DNA of 64,000 nt from JABSSA01 sp039984715 (GTDB taxonomy: Bacteria; Pseudomonadota; Alphaproteobacteria; Rhodobacterales; Rhodobacteraceae): NCBI GenBank assembly GCA_039984715.1, contig JBDWUA010000016.1:186001-250000 (forward strand). Direction: 5' to 3'. Both the position numbers and the translations under genes were made by a program. The notes below the pieces were generated by a model that was given only the letters and a program-made list of their open reading frames with translations, was not told the origin of the DNA and ran no database searches. This document shows, one piece after another, positions 50,682 to 59,569 of the stretch (the stretch's first letter is position 1; the number at the start of each line of letters is the position of its first letter).

Positions 50682-52088
50682 ATGATCCCGGTGCAAGGTG
50701 TCGCAGGGCAAAACATTGCGGTTTTGGGGTTGGGACGGTCCGGTTTGACGGCAGCCCGCGCATTGTTGGCAGGTAGGGCCACACCTGTATGTTGGGATGA
50801 CAACCCAGATGCGCGCGCCCATGCCGAGGAAGAGTGGTTTCTCTGTCGTGATCTGCGCAAGCAGGGGGCGTTTGATGATATTGCCCGGTTGATTGTGTCG
50901 CCGGGTATTCCGCATCTGTACCCAGAGCCAAATCCGGTTGTGGCCAATGCGCTGCGATCCGGTGTGCCGGTCGACAACGACATCGGCTTGTTCTTTCAAT
51001 CCTTCGCAACAGGGGAATGGGACAATTTTGACATCGCACCCCGTGTGGTCACTGTCACAGGGTCCAACGGCAAATCCACAACGGCGGCGTTGATCCATCA
51101 CCTATTGGAGTCTACGCAACGACCTGTTCAATTGGCGGGCAATATCGGACGCGGCGTTTTGGACATTGATCCAGCGATTGACGGCGAAGTTGTCGTGTTG
51201 GAGTTGTCCAGTTATCAAACCGATCTGGCGCGCAGCCTAACACCCGATATTTCAGTGTTCACAAACCTCTCGCCTGATCACCTTGACCGTCATGCCGGGA
51301 TGGGCGGCTATTTTGCAGCCAAGCGCCGTTTGTTTGCAGAAGGGGGGCCGGACCGCGCAATCGTCGGAGTGGATGAGGCCGAAGGTCAGTACTTGGCCGG
51401 CCAATTAAGCGAAGGCCCCGAAGATGATCGCGTAATTCGCGTTTCGGTCGATACAAAACTGACTGGACCGGGATGGGCAGTTTTCGCGCGCAAGGGGTTT
51501 TTGGCGGAATATCGAAAAGGTCGTCAGGTCGCGTCCATCGATCTGCGGGACATTTCTGGATTGCCTGGCGCGCATAACCATCAAAATGCGTGTGCGGCTT
51601 ACGCAGTTGTGCGGACATTGGGTTTGGCCCCTAAGATCATCGAACAAGGGCTTCGCAGTTTCAAAGGTCTGCCGCATCGCAGCCAACTTATTGCCGAAGC
51701 GAACGGGGTGAAATTCGTCAACGATAGCAAGGCAACCAATGTGGATTCCGCCGCAAAAGCGTTGCTGGCGTTCAAAAATATTCGCTGGATTTGTGGTGGT
51801 TTGCAAAAAGAAGGCAACTTGGATGGTCTAAACGCCGCCACTGCTGACGTGCGCAAAGCTTATGTCATCGGGCGCGAGGCGGCCGCTTTCGCAATGCAGC
51901 TGCAATCTGATGCGCAAGTGTGCTCGAACATGTCAGCCGCCGTCGAAGCCGCTTTGGCGGATGCTGAACCGGGCGATGTTGTTTTGCTGGCTCCGGGTGC
52001 GGCAAGCTTTGATCAATATGACAACTTTGAGCAGCGCGGGGATGATTTCACGCAAGAGGTTAAGTCGCGGCTTTCTGCAAGTGATTGA
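50682..52088 (+). CDS. murD: UDP-MurNAc-L-alanine:D-glutamate ligase MurD
   Basis: MurD adds D-glutamate to UDP-MurNAc-L-Ala. The 468-residue enzyme shows the nucleotide-binding start NIAVLGLGRSGLTAARALL, the P-loop GSNGKSTTAALIHHLL, ELSSYQTDL, NLSPDHLDRH and NDSKATNVDSAAKAL, and ends with LLAPGAASFDQYDNFEQRG, all standard. The ATG at 50682 follows a GAGG site; a longer frame running through the preceding gene was rejected. Confidence 0.97.
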   Translation: MIPVQGVAGQNIAVLGLGRSGLTAARALLAGRATPVCWDDNPDARAHAEEEWFLCRDLRKQGAFDDIARLIVSPGIPHLYPEPNPVVANALRSGVPVDNDIGLFFQSFATGEWDNFDIAPRVVTVTGSNGKSTTAALIHHLLESTQRPVQLAGNIGRGVLDIDPAIDGEVVVLELSSYQTDLARSLTPDISVFTNLSPDHLDRHAGMGGYFAAKRRLFAEGGPDRAIVGVDEAEGQYLAGQLSEGPEDDRVIRVSVDTKLTGPGWAVFARKGFLAEYRKGRQVASIDLRDISGLPGAHNHQNACAAYAVVRTLGLAPKIIEQGLRSFKGLPHRSQLIAEANGVKFVNDSKATNVDSAAKALLAFKNIRWICGGLQKEGNLDGLNAATADVRKAYVIGREAAAFAMQLQSDAQVCSNMSAAVEAALADAEPGDVVLLAPGAASFDQYDNFEQRGDDFTQEVKSRLSASD

Positions 52089-52125
52089 TTTTCGACTTGT
52101 CCAGATTTGATGTCAGAATGACTTT

Positions 52126-52144
52126 TGTGACAGCTCTAGTCACA
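52126..52144. repeat. Inverted repeat upstream of the MFS gene
   Basis: TGTGAC (52126-52131) and GTCACA (52139-52144) form a perfect 6-bp inverted repeat with a 7-base spacer, about 40 bases before the MFS start. It could be an operator. The half-sites resemble CRP/FNR-type sites, but their spacing is three bases too wide. Confidence 0.35.
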
Positions 52145-52185
52145 GTTATGGTGATGTCAGTCCACAGCACATAACGAGAACCGAA

Positions 52186-53376
52186 ATGACGTCACAGCCA
52201 TCGACCACACAGCGCGGCACCTATATCGGTTTGCTTGCATCCAATACGATATTGGGCGCGGCCATGCCGATGTTGATCATCCTTGGCGGGCTTGCCGGAT
52301 TGATGCTGGCGCCAAGCCCTGCATTGGCCACGTTCCCACCTTCGGTTCAAACGCTTGCCGGTCTGTTCGCAACGGGGCCGTTTTCCTTGCTGATGGGACG
52401 ACTGGGACGCAGGACTGGGTTTTTGATTGCTGGTGTGGTCGCAATCTTGGGCGGATTGATCGGGCTTTGGGCGCTGTTTTCGGGCAGCTTTATCTTGTTA
52501 TGTATCGCTCATATGGCTTTTGGGGCCGCTTTGTCGGGCTTCCAATATTTTCGATTTGCCGCCGCTGAAGTCGTTCCAAGCAACTGGCAACCTGTTGCGA
52601 TCTCTTTGATGCTGACTTCCGGTCTGGTCGCGGCATTGGTTGGGCCACAAGTCTTTATCTACACCAAAGACTTCTTTGCGCCGATCCCGTTGGCGGGTGC
52701 CTATGCCGCGATTTCTGTGATTGCCAGTATTGGGCTGATCCCGCTTGTTTTTGTGCGCATTGCAAAAGATGCCACAACGAACAGCCGACCCAAATTGAAC
52801 TTTGCGTCGTCGATGATCATTCTACGCCGTCCAGCGGTTTGGACGGCTGTTGCGATTGGTGCCGTGTCTCAGGGGATGATGGTCTTGCTGATGGCGCCAA
52901 CGCCGTTTGCTATGATCGAATGTGGGTTTTCAGAAAGCGCGGCGGGGGACGTTATTCGTTGGCATGTCGTGGCCATGTTCGCGCCAAGCTTTTTCACAGG
53001 GTTCTTGATCAAACGCTTTGGCACAACACCTGTCGTGCGTGCCGGGCTTCTTATGTTGATTGCCTCGGCTATCATCGCGGCCAGTGGCATTACCGGCGCA
53101 CATTTTTATGGATCGCTGATAATCTTGGGGATGGGTTGGAACTTTGGGTTCATCGGGGCAACCAATATGCTGGCCAGTGCAATCAAGCCAGATGAACGCG
53201 CCGTCGCGCAGGGGGCCAATGACACAGTAATCGCTTTGGTGTCGACGATATGCGCGTTTTCTTCGGGCGCAATTGTCGCCGAATTCGGTTGGACAGTTTT
53301 GGCCTTGGCATCCCTTCCGGTGTTGATCATTGCCCTGCTTTTGCCGGGACGCTTGAAGGACGCAGAAGCCGTTTGA
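52186..53376 (+). CDS. MFS transporter
   Basis: This 396-residue protein has about 12 membrane helices with the MFS arrangement; the loop 2-3 motif reads GRLGRRTGFL (motif A-like). A central cytoplasmic loop (ARIAKDATTNSRPKLNF) separates two six-helix halves. The substrate is unknown; small-molecule efflux is the common default. It sits in the dcw cluster between murD and ftsW, with the murein genes resuming after the flavoprotein on the other strand. Its stop is 1 base before that gene's end. Confidence 0.85.
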   Translation: MTSQPSTTQRGTYIGLLASNTILGAAMPMLIILGGLAGLMLAPSPALATFPPSVQTLAGLFATGPFSLLMGRLGRRTGFLIAGVVAILGGLIGLWALFSGSFILLCIAHMAFGAALSGFQYFRFAAAEVVPSNWQPVAISLMLTSGLVAALVGPQVFIYTKDFFAPIPLAGAYAAISVIASIGLIPLVFVRIAKDATTNSRPKLNFASSMIILRRPAVWTAVAIGAVSQGMMVLLMAPTPFAMIECGFSESAAGDVIRWHVVAMFAPSFFTGFLIKRFGTTPVVRAGLLMLIASAIIAASGITGAHFYGSLIILGMGWNFGFIGATNMLASAIKPDERAVAQGANDTVIALVSTICAFSSGAIVAEFGWTVLALASLPVLIIALLLPGRLKDAEAV

Positions 53377-53377
53377 A

Positions 53378-54553
53378 TTACGCGGTTATTGCCCTTGCTG
53401 CGGCCATGCCAGATGCCCATGCCCATTGAAAGTTATACCCGCCAAGCCATCCGGTGACGTCCACGCATTCCCCTATGAAATACAGACCGGGAACGGCTTT
53501 AGCCTCCATAGTCTGGGCGTTCAAATCTTCAGTCGAAACCCCACCAATGGTGACTTCTGCGGTGCGATACCCTTCTGTGCCTTGAGGCGTCAGATGCCAA
53601 TCGGTTAAGGCCGTAATGATGGATTGGATGCGTTTGTCGGACAGATCGCCAACGCGCCCGTCAATATCCATTTCCTTCGCAATGTGATCGACCAACCGTG
53701 ATGGCAGCAGATCGCCCAGAACCGTGGTGATTTGCTTTTTGCCTTGGCTTTGGCGCTGCGTTTTGAACCAGCCTGCCAAATCTTGATCAGGGATCAGATT
53801 GATCCGCACGGCTTCGCCTTCGTGCCAATAGGACGACGCTTGAAGGATAGCGGGACCAGACAATCCGCGATGCGTGAACAAGACGGCCTCGTCAAAACTT
53901 CCAGTGCCTGCTGTGACCCGCGCCGGGGTTGAGACACCTGAAATGGGTGCAAATCGTTTGTCTGTAAACGTAAAAGGCACAAGGGCAGGGCGCGTTGCCG
54001 TGACATGCAATCCAAATTGATGCGCAATGTCATAGGCAAAGCCGGTCGCACCCATCTTGGGGATCGATTTTCCACCCGTGGAAATCACGATATTTCGCGC
54101 ATCAATCAGGTCATTGCGCGCACCGGACAGCCGCACTTTGAACCCACCGCCATCCTTGGCCTTAATGCTATCGACGCTGGTGTTTAACGCCAGTTGAGCG
54201 CCTGCAATCTGCATCATGTTCCGCAACATCTCGATGATTTCTTTCGCGGAGGTGTCGCAAAATAATTGCCCCAGCGTTTTTTCATGCCATTGGATGCCGT
54301 GTTGATCGACCAATTCGATGAAATCCCATTGCGTGTAACGGGCAAGGGCGGATTTGGCGAAGTGTGTATTCTCGCTTAGGAACGCGTCGGGGGTGCAATG
54401 CAAATTCGTAAAATTGCATCGACCACCGCCCGAGATTCGGATTTTTTCGCCCGCAGCTTTGGCATGATCAACGATCATGACGCCTGAACCTGCATGTGCG
54501 GCGCACATCATGCCAGCCGCACCTGCACCTATGATCAATGTCTCGATGTCCAT
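53378..54553 (-). CDS. NAD(P)/FAD-dependent oxidoreductase (HI0933/YhiN family)
   Basis: This is a 391-residue flavoprotein of the HI0933-like family. The dinucleotide-binding motif LIIGAGAAGMMCAAHAG starts at residue 6; the typical segment KIRISGGGRCNFTN follows, then FTDKRFAPISG, and the C-terminal FAD-binding TIGGVSTEDLN and GLYFIGECVDVTGWLGGYNFQWAWASG. The family's substrate is not known. The ATG at 54553 was chosen because it begins the FAD domain. It is the only minus-strand gene inside the dcw cluster, so it separates the murD part from the ftsW part. Confidence 0.92.
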   Translation of the reverse strand: MDIETLIIGAGAAGMMCAAHAGSGVMIVDHAKAAGEKIRISGGGRCNFTNLHCTPDAFLSENTHFAKSALARYTQWDFIELVDQHGIQWHEKTLGQLFCDTSAKEIIEMLRNMMQIAGAQLALNTSVDSIKAKDGGGFKVRLSGARNDLIDARNIVISTGGKSIPKMGATGFAYDIAHQFGLHVTATRPALVPFTFTDKRFAPISGVSTPARVTAGTGSFDEAVLFTHRGLSGPAILQASSYWHEGEAVRINLIPDQDLAGWFKTQRQSQGKKQITTVLGDLLPSRLVDHIAKEMDIDGRVGDLSDKRIQSIITALTDWHLTPQGTEGYRTAEVTIGGVSTEDLNAQTMEAKAVPGLYFIGECVDVTGWLGGYNFQWAWASGMAAARAITA

Positions 54554-54816
54554 TTGGCTGTCTGACCTGAACTGACCCGGACAAGCAAGCCCTGTCTGTA
54601 TTCCAGCATGTTCCATCCAAATTTTGTCGTCATCCTGCGTGTCTGATGGCGTGGTTTAGGGGCAATTATTTTATCTGCCATAGGGCGTGAAACCCGGATA
54701 AGGCGACAACTGAAAACAGTGTCAAATCCACTGGAAAAGTAATGCAATAAGGGGTATGGTGAATTTGCGAGACCCCGAAAAGGGGCGAGTGCAGAGGCAG
54801 ACTTAGGCGGTTTGAC

Positions 54817-55986
54817 GTGACAGAAATGGTGTATGGTGCGGTCCCACATGCGGATCGTGAACCGGTGTTGCCGAAATGGTGGCGGACGGTGGACAAGTGG
54901 TCGTTAAGCTCGGTCTTGATGCTGTGCGCCGTTGGTTTGTTACTTGGGTTGGCGGCGTCTGTTCCGCTGGCTGAAAAGAATAATTTCGCGCCTTTTCACT
55001 ATGTTACACGCCAAGCTTTCTTTGGCGGATTGGCCATGATTGCCATGATCGTAACGTCGATGATGTCCCCGACACTGGTGCGACGTCTCGCTGTCCTTGG
55101 GTTTTTGTTTGCATTTGTCGCTGTGGCTTTGTTGCCCTTCTTTGGAACCGATTTCGGCAAAGGGGCGACCCGCTGGTATTCGCTGGGCTTTGGCAGCTTT
55201 CAGCCTTCGGAATTCCTAAAGCCGGGGTTTGTCGTGGCCAGTGCATGGTTGATGGCGGCCAGTCAAGAATTGAATGGCCCACCGGGTAAAACGTGGTCTT
55301 TTGCAATCTGCACGTCGATCGTTCTGATGCTGGCCCTTCAACCAGATTTTGGTCAGGCCTGTTTGATTTTGTTCGGCTGGGGTGTGATGTATTTCGTCGC
55401 TGGTGCGCCGATGCTGGTATTGGTCGGTTTGGTCGGTTTGGTCATCGTGGGCGGCACATTGGCTTATGCAAATTCCGAACACTTCGCACGTCGCATTGAC
55501 GGCTTTTTATCCACGGATGTCGACCCAACGACACAGCTGGGATATGCAACGAACGCAATCCGCGAAGGTGGGTTGTTTGGTGTCGGAGTCGGCGAAGGTC
55601 AGGTGAAATGGAGCCTTCCAGACGCGCATACGGATTTCATCATTGCGGTTGCTGCCGAAGAATACGGTCTGGTTTTGGTGCTGTTCATCATCGCGCTATA
55701 CGTCACTCTGGTGGTGCGCAGCCTGCTGCGTCTGGTGAAAGAACGTGACCCCTTTATCCGCCTTGCCGGTACAGGGTTGATCGCGATCTTTGGCGTGCAG
55801 GCGATGATCAATATGGGGGTCGCTGTGCGTTTACTTCCGGCAAAGGGTATGACGTTGCCGTTTGTCAGTTATGGCGGCTCTTCCGTCATTGCATCAGGAA
55901 TTGCGGTGGGGATGTTGCTGGCGTTCACACGAACACGCCCGCAAGGCGAATTGTCCGAGCTTTTGGGCCGCGGGCGGCGAGGATAG
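54817..55986 (+). CDS. ftsW: Septal peptidoglycan glycosyltransferase FtsW
   Basis: FtsW is the SEDS polymerase that joins lipid II into septal glycan, working with FtsI. The 389-residue protein has ten membrane helices; the family features are GKGATRWYSLGFGSFQPSEFLKP, LQPDFGQACLI, AHTDFIIAVAAEEYGL and a GMTLPFVSYGGSS end. The start is a GTG at 54817 with AGGCGG upstream; an ATG three codons later is a possible alternative. Its stop lies 4 bases before murG. Confidence 0.95.
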   Translation: MTEMVYGAVPHADREPVLPKWWRTVDKWSLSSVLMLCAVGLLLGLAASVPLAEKNNFAPFHYVTRQAFFGGLAMIAMIVTSMMSPTLVRRLAVLGFLFAFVAVALLPFFGTDFGKGATRWYSLGFGSFQPSEFLKPGFVVASAWLMAASQELNGPPGKTWSFAICTSIVLMLALQPDFGQACLILFGWGVMYFVAGAPMLVLVGLVGLVIVGGTLAYANSEHFARRIDGFLSTDVDPTTQLGYATNAIREGGLFGVGVGEGQVKWSLPDAHTDFIIAVAAEEYGLVLVLFIIALYVTLVVRSLLRLVKERDPFIRLAGTGLIAIFGVQAMINMGVAVRLLPAKGMTLPFVSYGGSSVIASGIAVGMLLAFTRTRPQGELSELLGRGRRG

Positions 55987-55990
55987 CGAA

Positions 55991-57088
55991 ATGACCCAAC
56001 CATTGCTTTGGATCGCAGCCGGAGGAACAGGGGGGCACATGTTCCCAGCCCAAGCGCTGACAGAAGCGATGTTGGCCCGGGGGTGGCGTGTAAAACTGAC
56101 AACAGATGCACGCGGTGCTCGTTATGTGGGCGGGTTCCCACACAGTACCGAAATCGAGGAAATTCCCAGCGCTACGTTTTCGCGTGGCGGCTTGGCCAGT
56201 AAAGCCCTGGCACCATTCAAAATTGCATCAGGCGTCTTCAGTGCCGTGTTGCGCATGCGCAAGGACAAGCCGCAGGTTGTAGTGGGGTTCGGGGGCTATC
56301 CCAGTATTCCGGCCATGACAGCGGCCACATTGCTAAAGAAACCTCGCATGATCCACGAACAAAACGGCGTTCTGGGCCGTGTAAATCATGTGTTTGCCAC
56401 GCGCGTTGACCATGTCGTGTGTGGGACTTGGCCAACTGATTTACCTGAGGGTGTCGATGGCATCTATTCTGGTAATCCGGTGCGGGGGTCTATTTTGGAA
56501 CGCGCGGGCGCATCCTATATCCAGCCGGGCGAATATCCGATGGAGATCCTAGTGATCGGCGGATCGCAGGGCGCACGTATACTAAGCGATGTCGTTCCCG
56601 CTGCCATCGCAGGATTGCGCGAAGACGTGCGCCAGTTTGTCCGCATCAGCCATCAAGCCCGCGGTGAGGACGAAGCGCGCGTTCGCGACACTTATGCATC
56701 CAATGGCATCAACGCCGATGTGCAACCCTTTTTCGACGATATCCCCAAGCGCATGAGCGAAGCGCAGTTGGTAATTTCCCGGTCCGGAGCGTCGTCCATC
56801 GCGGATATCAGCGCGATTGGTCGCCCGTCTATCCTTGTTCCGTTTGCCGCCGCTGCGGCAGATCACCAAACGGCTAATGCACGGGGGCTGGTTGAGGTAG
56901 GAGCCGCAATAATGATCCCAGAAAGCCAACTAACGCCCGAAACATTGCGGGATCAGATACATTTGGTGTTGGACAATCCCCAAGGAGCGTTGCAGATGGC
57001 AAATTCGGCCTTGTCTGTTGGCAAGCCGGACGCAACCGAAACATTGGTGGCTCTTGTCGAAGCCCTTGCAAAGGAAAACGCATCATGA
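55991..57088 (+). CDS. murG: Lipid II synthase MurG
   Basis: MurG transfers GlcNAc to lipid I, forming lipid II. The 365-residue GT-B transferase has the N-terminal GGTGGHMFPAQAL, VGFGGYPSIP, EQNGVLGRVNHVFA, and the C-terminal nucleotide-sugar motif ISRSGASSIADISAIGRPSILVP (split in two: SRSGASSIAD and GRPSILVPFA). The ATG at 55991 was chosen as the start, directly after ftsW; it overlaps murC by 4 bases. Confidence 0.97.
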   Translation: MTQPLLWIAAGGTGGHMFPAQALTEAMLARGWRVKLTTDARGARYVGGFPHSTEIEEIPSATFSRGGLASKALAPFKIASGVFSAVLRMRKDKPQVVVGFGGYPSIPAMTAATLLKKPRMIHEQNGVLGRVNHVFATRVDHVVCGTWPTDLPEGVDGIYSGNPVRGSILERAGASYIQPGEYPMEILVIGGSQGARILSDVVPAAIAGLREDVRQFVRISHQARGEDEARVRDTYASNGINADVQPFFDDIPKRMSEAQLVISRSGASSIADISAIGRPSILVPFAAAAADHQTANARGLVEVGAAIMIPESQLTPETLRDQIHLVLDNPQGALQMANSALSVGKPDATETLVALVEALAKENAS

Positions 57089-58491
57089 ACGCGGCTACCA
57101 AATTGCCTGGCGATGTCGGCCCTATTCATTTTGTTGGTATCGGCGGGATCGGTATGTCAGGGATCGCTGAGGTTTTGTTGAACCATGGCTATGTGGTTCA
57201 GGGGTCTGATCTGAAACGCTCCAAGATAACGGATCGTTTGTCCGATCTGGGCGCGCATATCTTTGAAGGCCAAAATGCCAAAAACATAGAAAACGCCGAG
57301 GTGATTGTGATTTCATCGGCGATCAAGCCGGGAAATGTCGAACTTGATGCGGCACGCGCCCGTGGGTTGCCGATCGTGCGCCGTGCGGAAATGCTGGCCG
57401 AGTTGATGCGATTGAAATCCAATGTTGCAGTGGCCGGCACGCATGGAAAAACGACGACAACGACAATGGTGGCCACGCTGCTGGATGCTGGGAATTTTGA
57501 CCCCACAGTCATTAATGGCGGGATTATTCATGCCTATGGGTCGAATGCGCGCAAAGGCGAAGGCGAATGGATGGTTGTCGAAGCCGACGAAAGCGACGGC
57601 ACATTTAATCGGTTGCCTGCGACGGTCGCAATCGTCACGAACATCGATCCCGAACACATGGAACATTGGAAAACCGAAGAAGCGCTGCATCAAGGGTTTT
57701 ATGACTTTGTGTCCAACATTCCGTTTTATGGATTGGCCATATGCTGCACTGACGACGCCGACGTTCAAACGCTGATCGGCAAGATTACGGATCGACGTAT
57801 TGTGACCTATGGATTTAACGCGCAAGCGGATGTGCGTGCGATCAACCTTAGTTACAAAGCTGGTGCGGCACATTTTGATGTCGCCCTTCAAAACGAAGAC
57901 AAAGTTATTGAAGGCTGCACCTTGCCCATGCCGGGGGATCACAACGTTTCAAATGCGCTCAGTGCGGTTGCTGTCGCGCGCCATTTAGGTATGAAAACAG
58001 AGGAAATCCGCTCGGCTTTGGCAGGTTTTGGTGGTGTTAACCGTCGGTTTACCCGTGTGGGCGAAATAAACGGCGTGACGATCATTGACGACTATGGGCA
58101 TCATCCGACCGAAATAGCAGCAGTCTTAAAGGCCGCGCGCCAAGCGACTGAGGGCCGTGTTATCGCGGTGCATCAACCTCACCGTTATTCTCGTCTGTCT
58201 CATCATTTCGAAGATTTCTGTGGATGCTTCAACGAAGCGGATGTGGTTGGCATTGCGGATGTGTTCTCTGCTGGCGAGGACCCGATTGAAGGCGCAAGCC
58301 GGGACGACCTTGTTGCTGGATTAATTCGCCACGGTCATCGCCATGCACGCGCTGTCATCGACGAAACTGATTTGGTGCGCCTTGTCGAAGAACAGGGGCG
58401 TCCCGGTGATATTGTGGTGTGCCTTGGCGCAGGAACGATCAGCGCGTGGGCCAACAATTTGCCCGCAAACCTGCAAAAGGGCGCGGCATGA
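57085..58491 (+). CDS. murC: UDP-MurNAc:L-alanine ligase MurC
   Basis: MurC adds L-alanine to UDP-MurNAc. The 468-residue ligase has FVGIGGIGMSGIAEVLL near the start, the P-loop AGTHGKTTTTTMVATLL, VEADESDGTF, and DDYGHHPTEI. Its ATGA start overlaps the murG stop. The end overlaps the next small gene by 4 bases. Confidence 0.97.
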   Translation: MNAATKLPGDVGPIHFVGIGGIGMSGIAEVLLNHGYVVQGSDLKRSKITDRLSDLGAHIFEGQNAKNIENAEVIVISSAIKPGNVELDAARARGLPIVRRAEMLAELMRLKSNVAVAGTHGKTTTTTMVATLLDAGNFDPTVINGGIIHAYGSNARKGEGEWMVVEADESDGTFNRLPATVAIVTNIDPEHMEHWKTEEALHQGFYDFVSNIPFYGLAICCTDDADVQTLIGKITDRRIVTYGFNAQADVRAINLSYKAGAAHFDVALQNEDKVIEGCTLPMPGDHNVSNALSAVAVARHLGMKTEEIRSALAGFGGVNRRFTRVGEINGVTIIDDYGHHPTEIAAVLKAARQATEGRVIAVHQPHRYSRLSHHFEDFCGCFNEADVVGIADVFSAGEDPIEGASRDDLVAGLIRHGHRHARAVIDETDLVRLVEEQGRPGDIVVCLGAGTISAWANNLPANLQKGAA

Positions 58492-58757
58492 CGCTTTTGT
58501 TGGTCGCATGTTCTTGGGCAATTGCTGCGACAATTGTTGCGCTGTTGCCGATGCGCCACCAGTATATTCCGGGCGTTATGTTGCTGATTGCTGCGCCTGT
58601 ATTGATTGTCTGGATTGGATACGAAGTCGGATATTGGGCGGGAATATTGTCCGCCATTGGCTTTGTTTCAATGTTTCGAAATCCATTACGCTATTTTTGG
58701 GCCAAAGCACGCGGAAAAGACGTCGAGCTGCCTGATCACAGGAGCAAACAAACATGA
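58488..58757 (+). CDS. Small membrane protein, DUF2484 family (first copy)
   Basis: This is an 89-residue protein with three hydrophobic segments (LLLVACSWAIAATIVALLP, VMLLIAAPVLIVWIGYEVG, WAGILSAIGFVSMF). The opening LLxACxWxxxAxIxAxLPxxxQ and the basic C-terminal FRNPLRYFWAKARG match the DUF2484 proteins that I recall between murC and murB in Rhodobacteraceae. Function is unknown. Its ATG lies within ATGA at the murC stop. A paralogue follows directly. Confidence 0.8.
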   Translation: MTLLLVACSWAIAATIVALLPMRHQYIPGVMLLIAAPVLIVWIGYEVGYWAGILSAIGFVSMFRNPLRYFWAKARGKDVELPDHRSKQT

Positions 58758-59002
58758 GCCTTTCCCTGCTATTAGCTTGTATTTGGGGTGTGACGGCCAA
58801 CATCCTTGCGATGTTGCCATCTAAAGACCAGCATTGGAAGAACGCGTATATTTTGATCGCCGTCGGTATTCCAATTGTTGGTCTCGCTACGTGGCAACAC
58901 GGCCCCTTGATCGGCATATTGCTGCTGATCGCCGGAGCAAGCGTTTTACGTTGGCCCGTTATCTATTTGGGCCGTTGGCTGCGCCGCCTCACTGGCAAAT
59001 GA
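58754..59002 (+). CDS. Small membrane protein, DUF2484 family (second copy)
   Basis: This is an 82-residue protein closely similar in layout to the preceding one: SLLLACIWGVTANILAMLP, then IVGLATWQHGPLIGILLLI and a basic end RWPVIYLGRWLRRLTGK. The pair look like a tandem duplication that has diverged. Overlap with the first copy is 4 bases (ATGA) and with the next gene also 4 bases. Confidence 0.8.
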   Translation: MSLSLLLACIWGVTANILAMLPSKDQHWKNAYILIAVGIPIVGLATWQHGPLIGILLLIAGASVLRWPVIYLGRWLRRLTGK

Positions 59003-59265
59003 TCATCCTGCCTGTCATCACGCTTGCTCTTATGACGTGTATTGGGTACTTTTTTGCTCGGAACGGGCAGAATACGCGTGTTTTCAGTATTCTGCTGGCA
59101 TTTGCTGCTGTGTTTCTTTTCTGTGCTCTGGTCCCAAAAGCCGGAGAGGGGTTTGACGGAATTGGTTACGCGATCGTCGCCTTTTTGTTTTGCTTGCCTG
59201 GGGGGGCAGGGTTAACGGGAGGTGCGTTACTAGGCTGGCTTGTCCGGCGCAGCAGGAGTGGATAG
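58999..59265 (+). CDS. Small membrane protein of unknown function
   Basis: This 88-residue protein has three hydrophobic stretches (LPVITLALMTCIGYFF, VFSILLAFAAVFLFCALVP, GYAIVAFLFCLPGGAGLTGGALLGWLV). It starts with ATGA at the end of the previous gene. I recognise no family. It belongs to the run of four tightly coupled membrane-protein genes between murC and murB. Confidence 0.7.
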   Translation: MIILPVITLALMTCIGYFFARNGQNTRVFSILLAFAAVFLFCALVPKAGEGFDGIGYAIVAFLFCLPGGAGLTGGALLGWLVRRSRSG

Positions 59266-59268
59266 GCC

Positions 59269-59538
59269 ATGGGTTTTCTAGGATTATACACGTTATTTTG
59301 TGCCGTCGGTGCGTTTTTCGTTATGCGATCCTTTGGGCGTGACCTTGATGGTTTTAGCCTCTTTTTCATTTGGATGATGGCTATGGTTGTGTCGCTTATC
59401 TCGGCGATGCTGTGGACTCTGGTGTTAACGCCGGGCAGTTGGATGGTGTTGATTATGGTGCCAGCTCAATCGCTTCCGCTTATGATAGGCGGCACAATCG
59501 GTGCGTTCGTTGGATCAAAGCAACGCGGGCGCGATTGA
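59269..59538 (+). CDS. Small membrane protein of unknown function
   Basis: This is an 89-residue protein with three hydrophobic segments (GLYTLFCAVGAFFVM, FFIWMMAMVVSLISAMLWTLVL, MVLIMVPAQSLPLMIGG) and a basic C-terminus GSKQRGRD. It starts 4 bases after the previous stop. The last gene of the four before murB. I recognise no family. Confidence 0.7.
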   Translation: MGFLGLYTLFCAVGAFFVMRSFGRDLDGFSLFFIWMMAMVVSLISAMLWTLVLTPGSWMVLIMVPAQSLPLMIGGTIGAFVGSKQRGRD

Positions 59539-59569
59539 CCTTTTGATCAGAACGCGGCATGGCCCGCCT

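Noticed and set aside
52126..52144. CRP/FNR site upstream of the MFS gene
   Set aside because: Half-sites TGTGA/TCACA are separated by 9 bases instead of 6.
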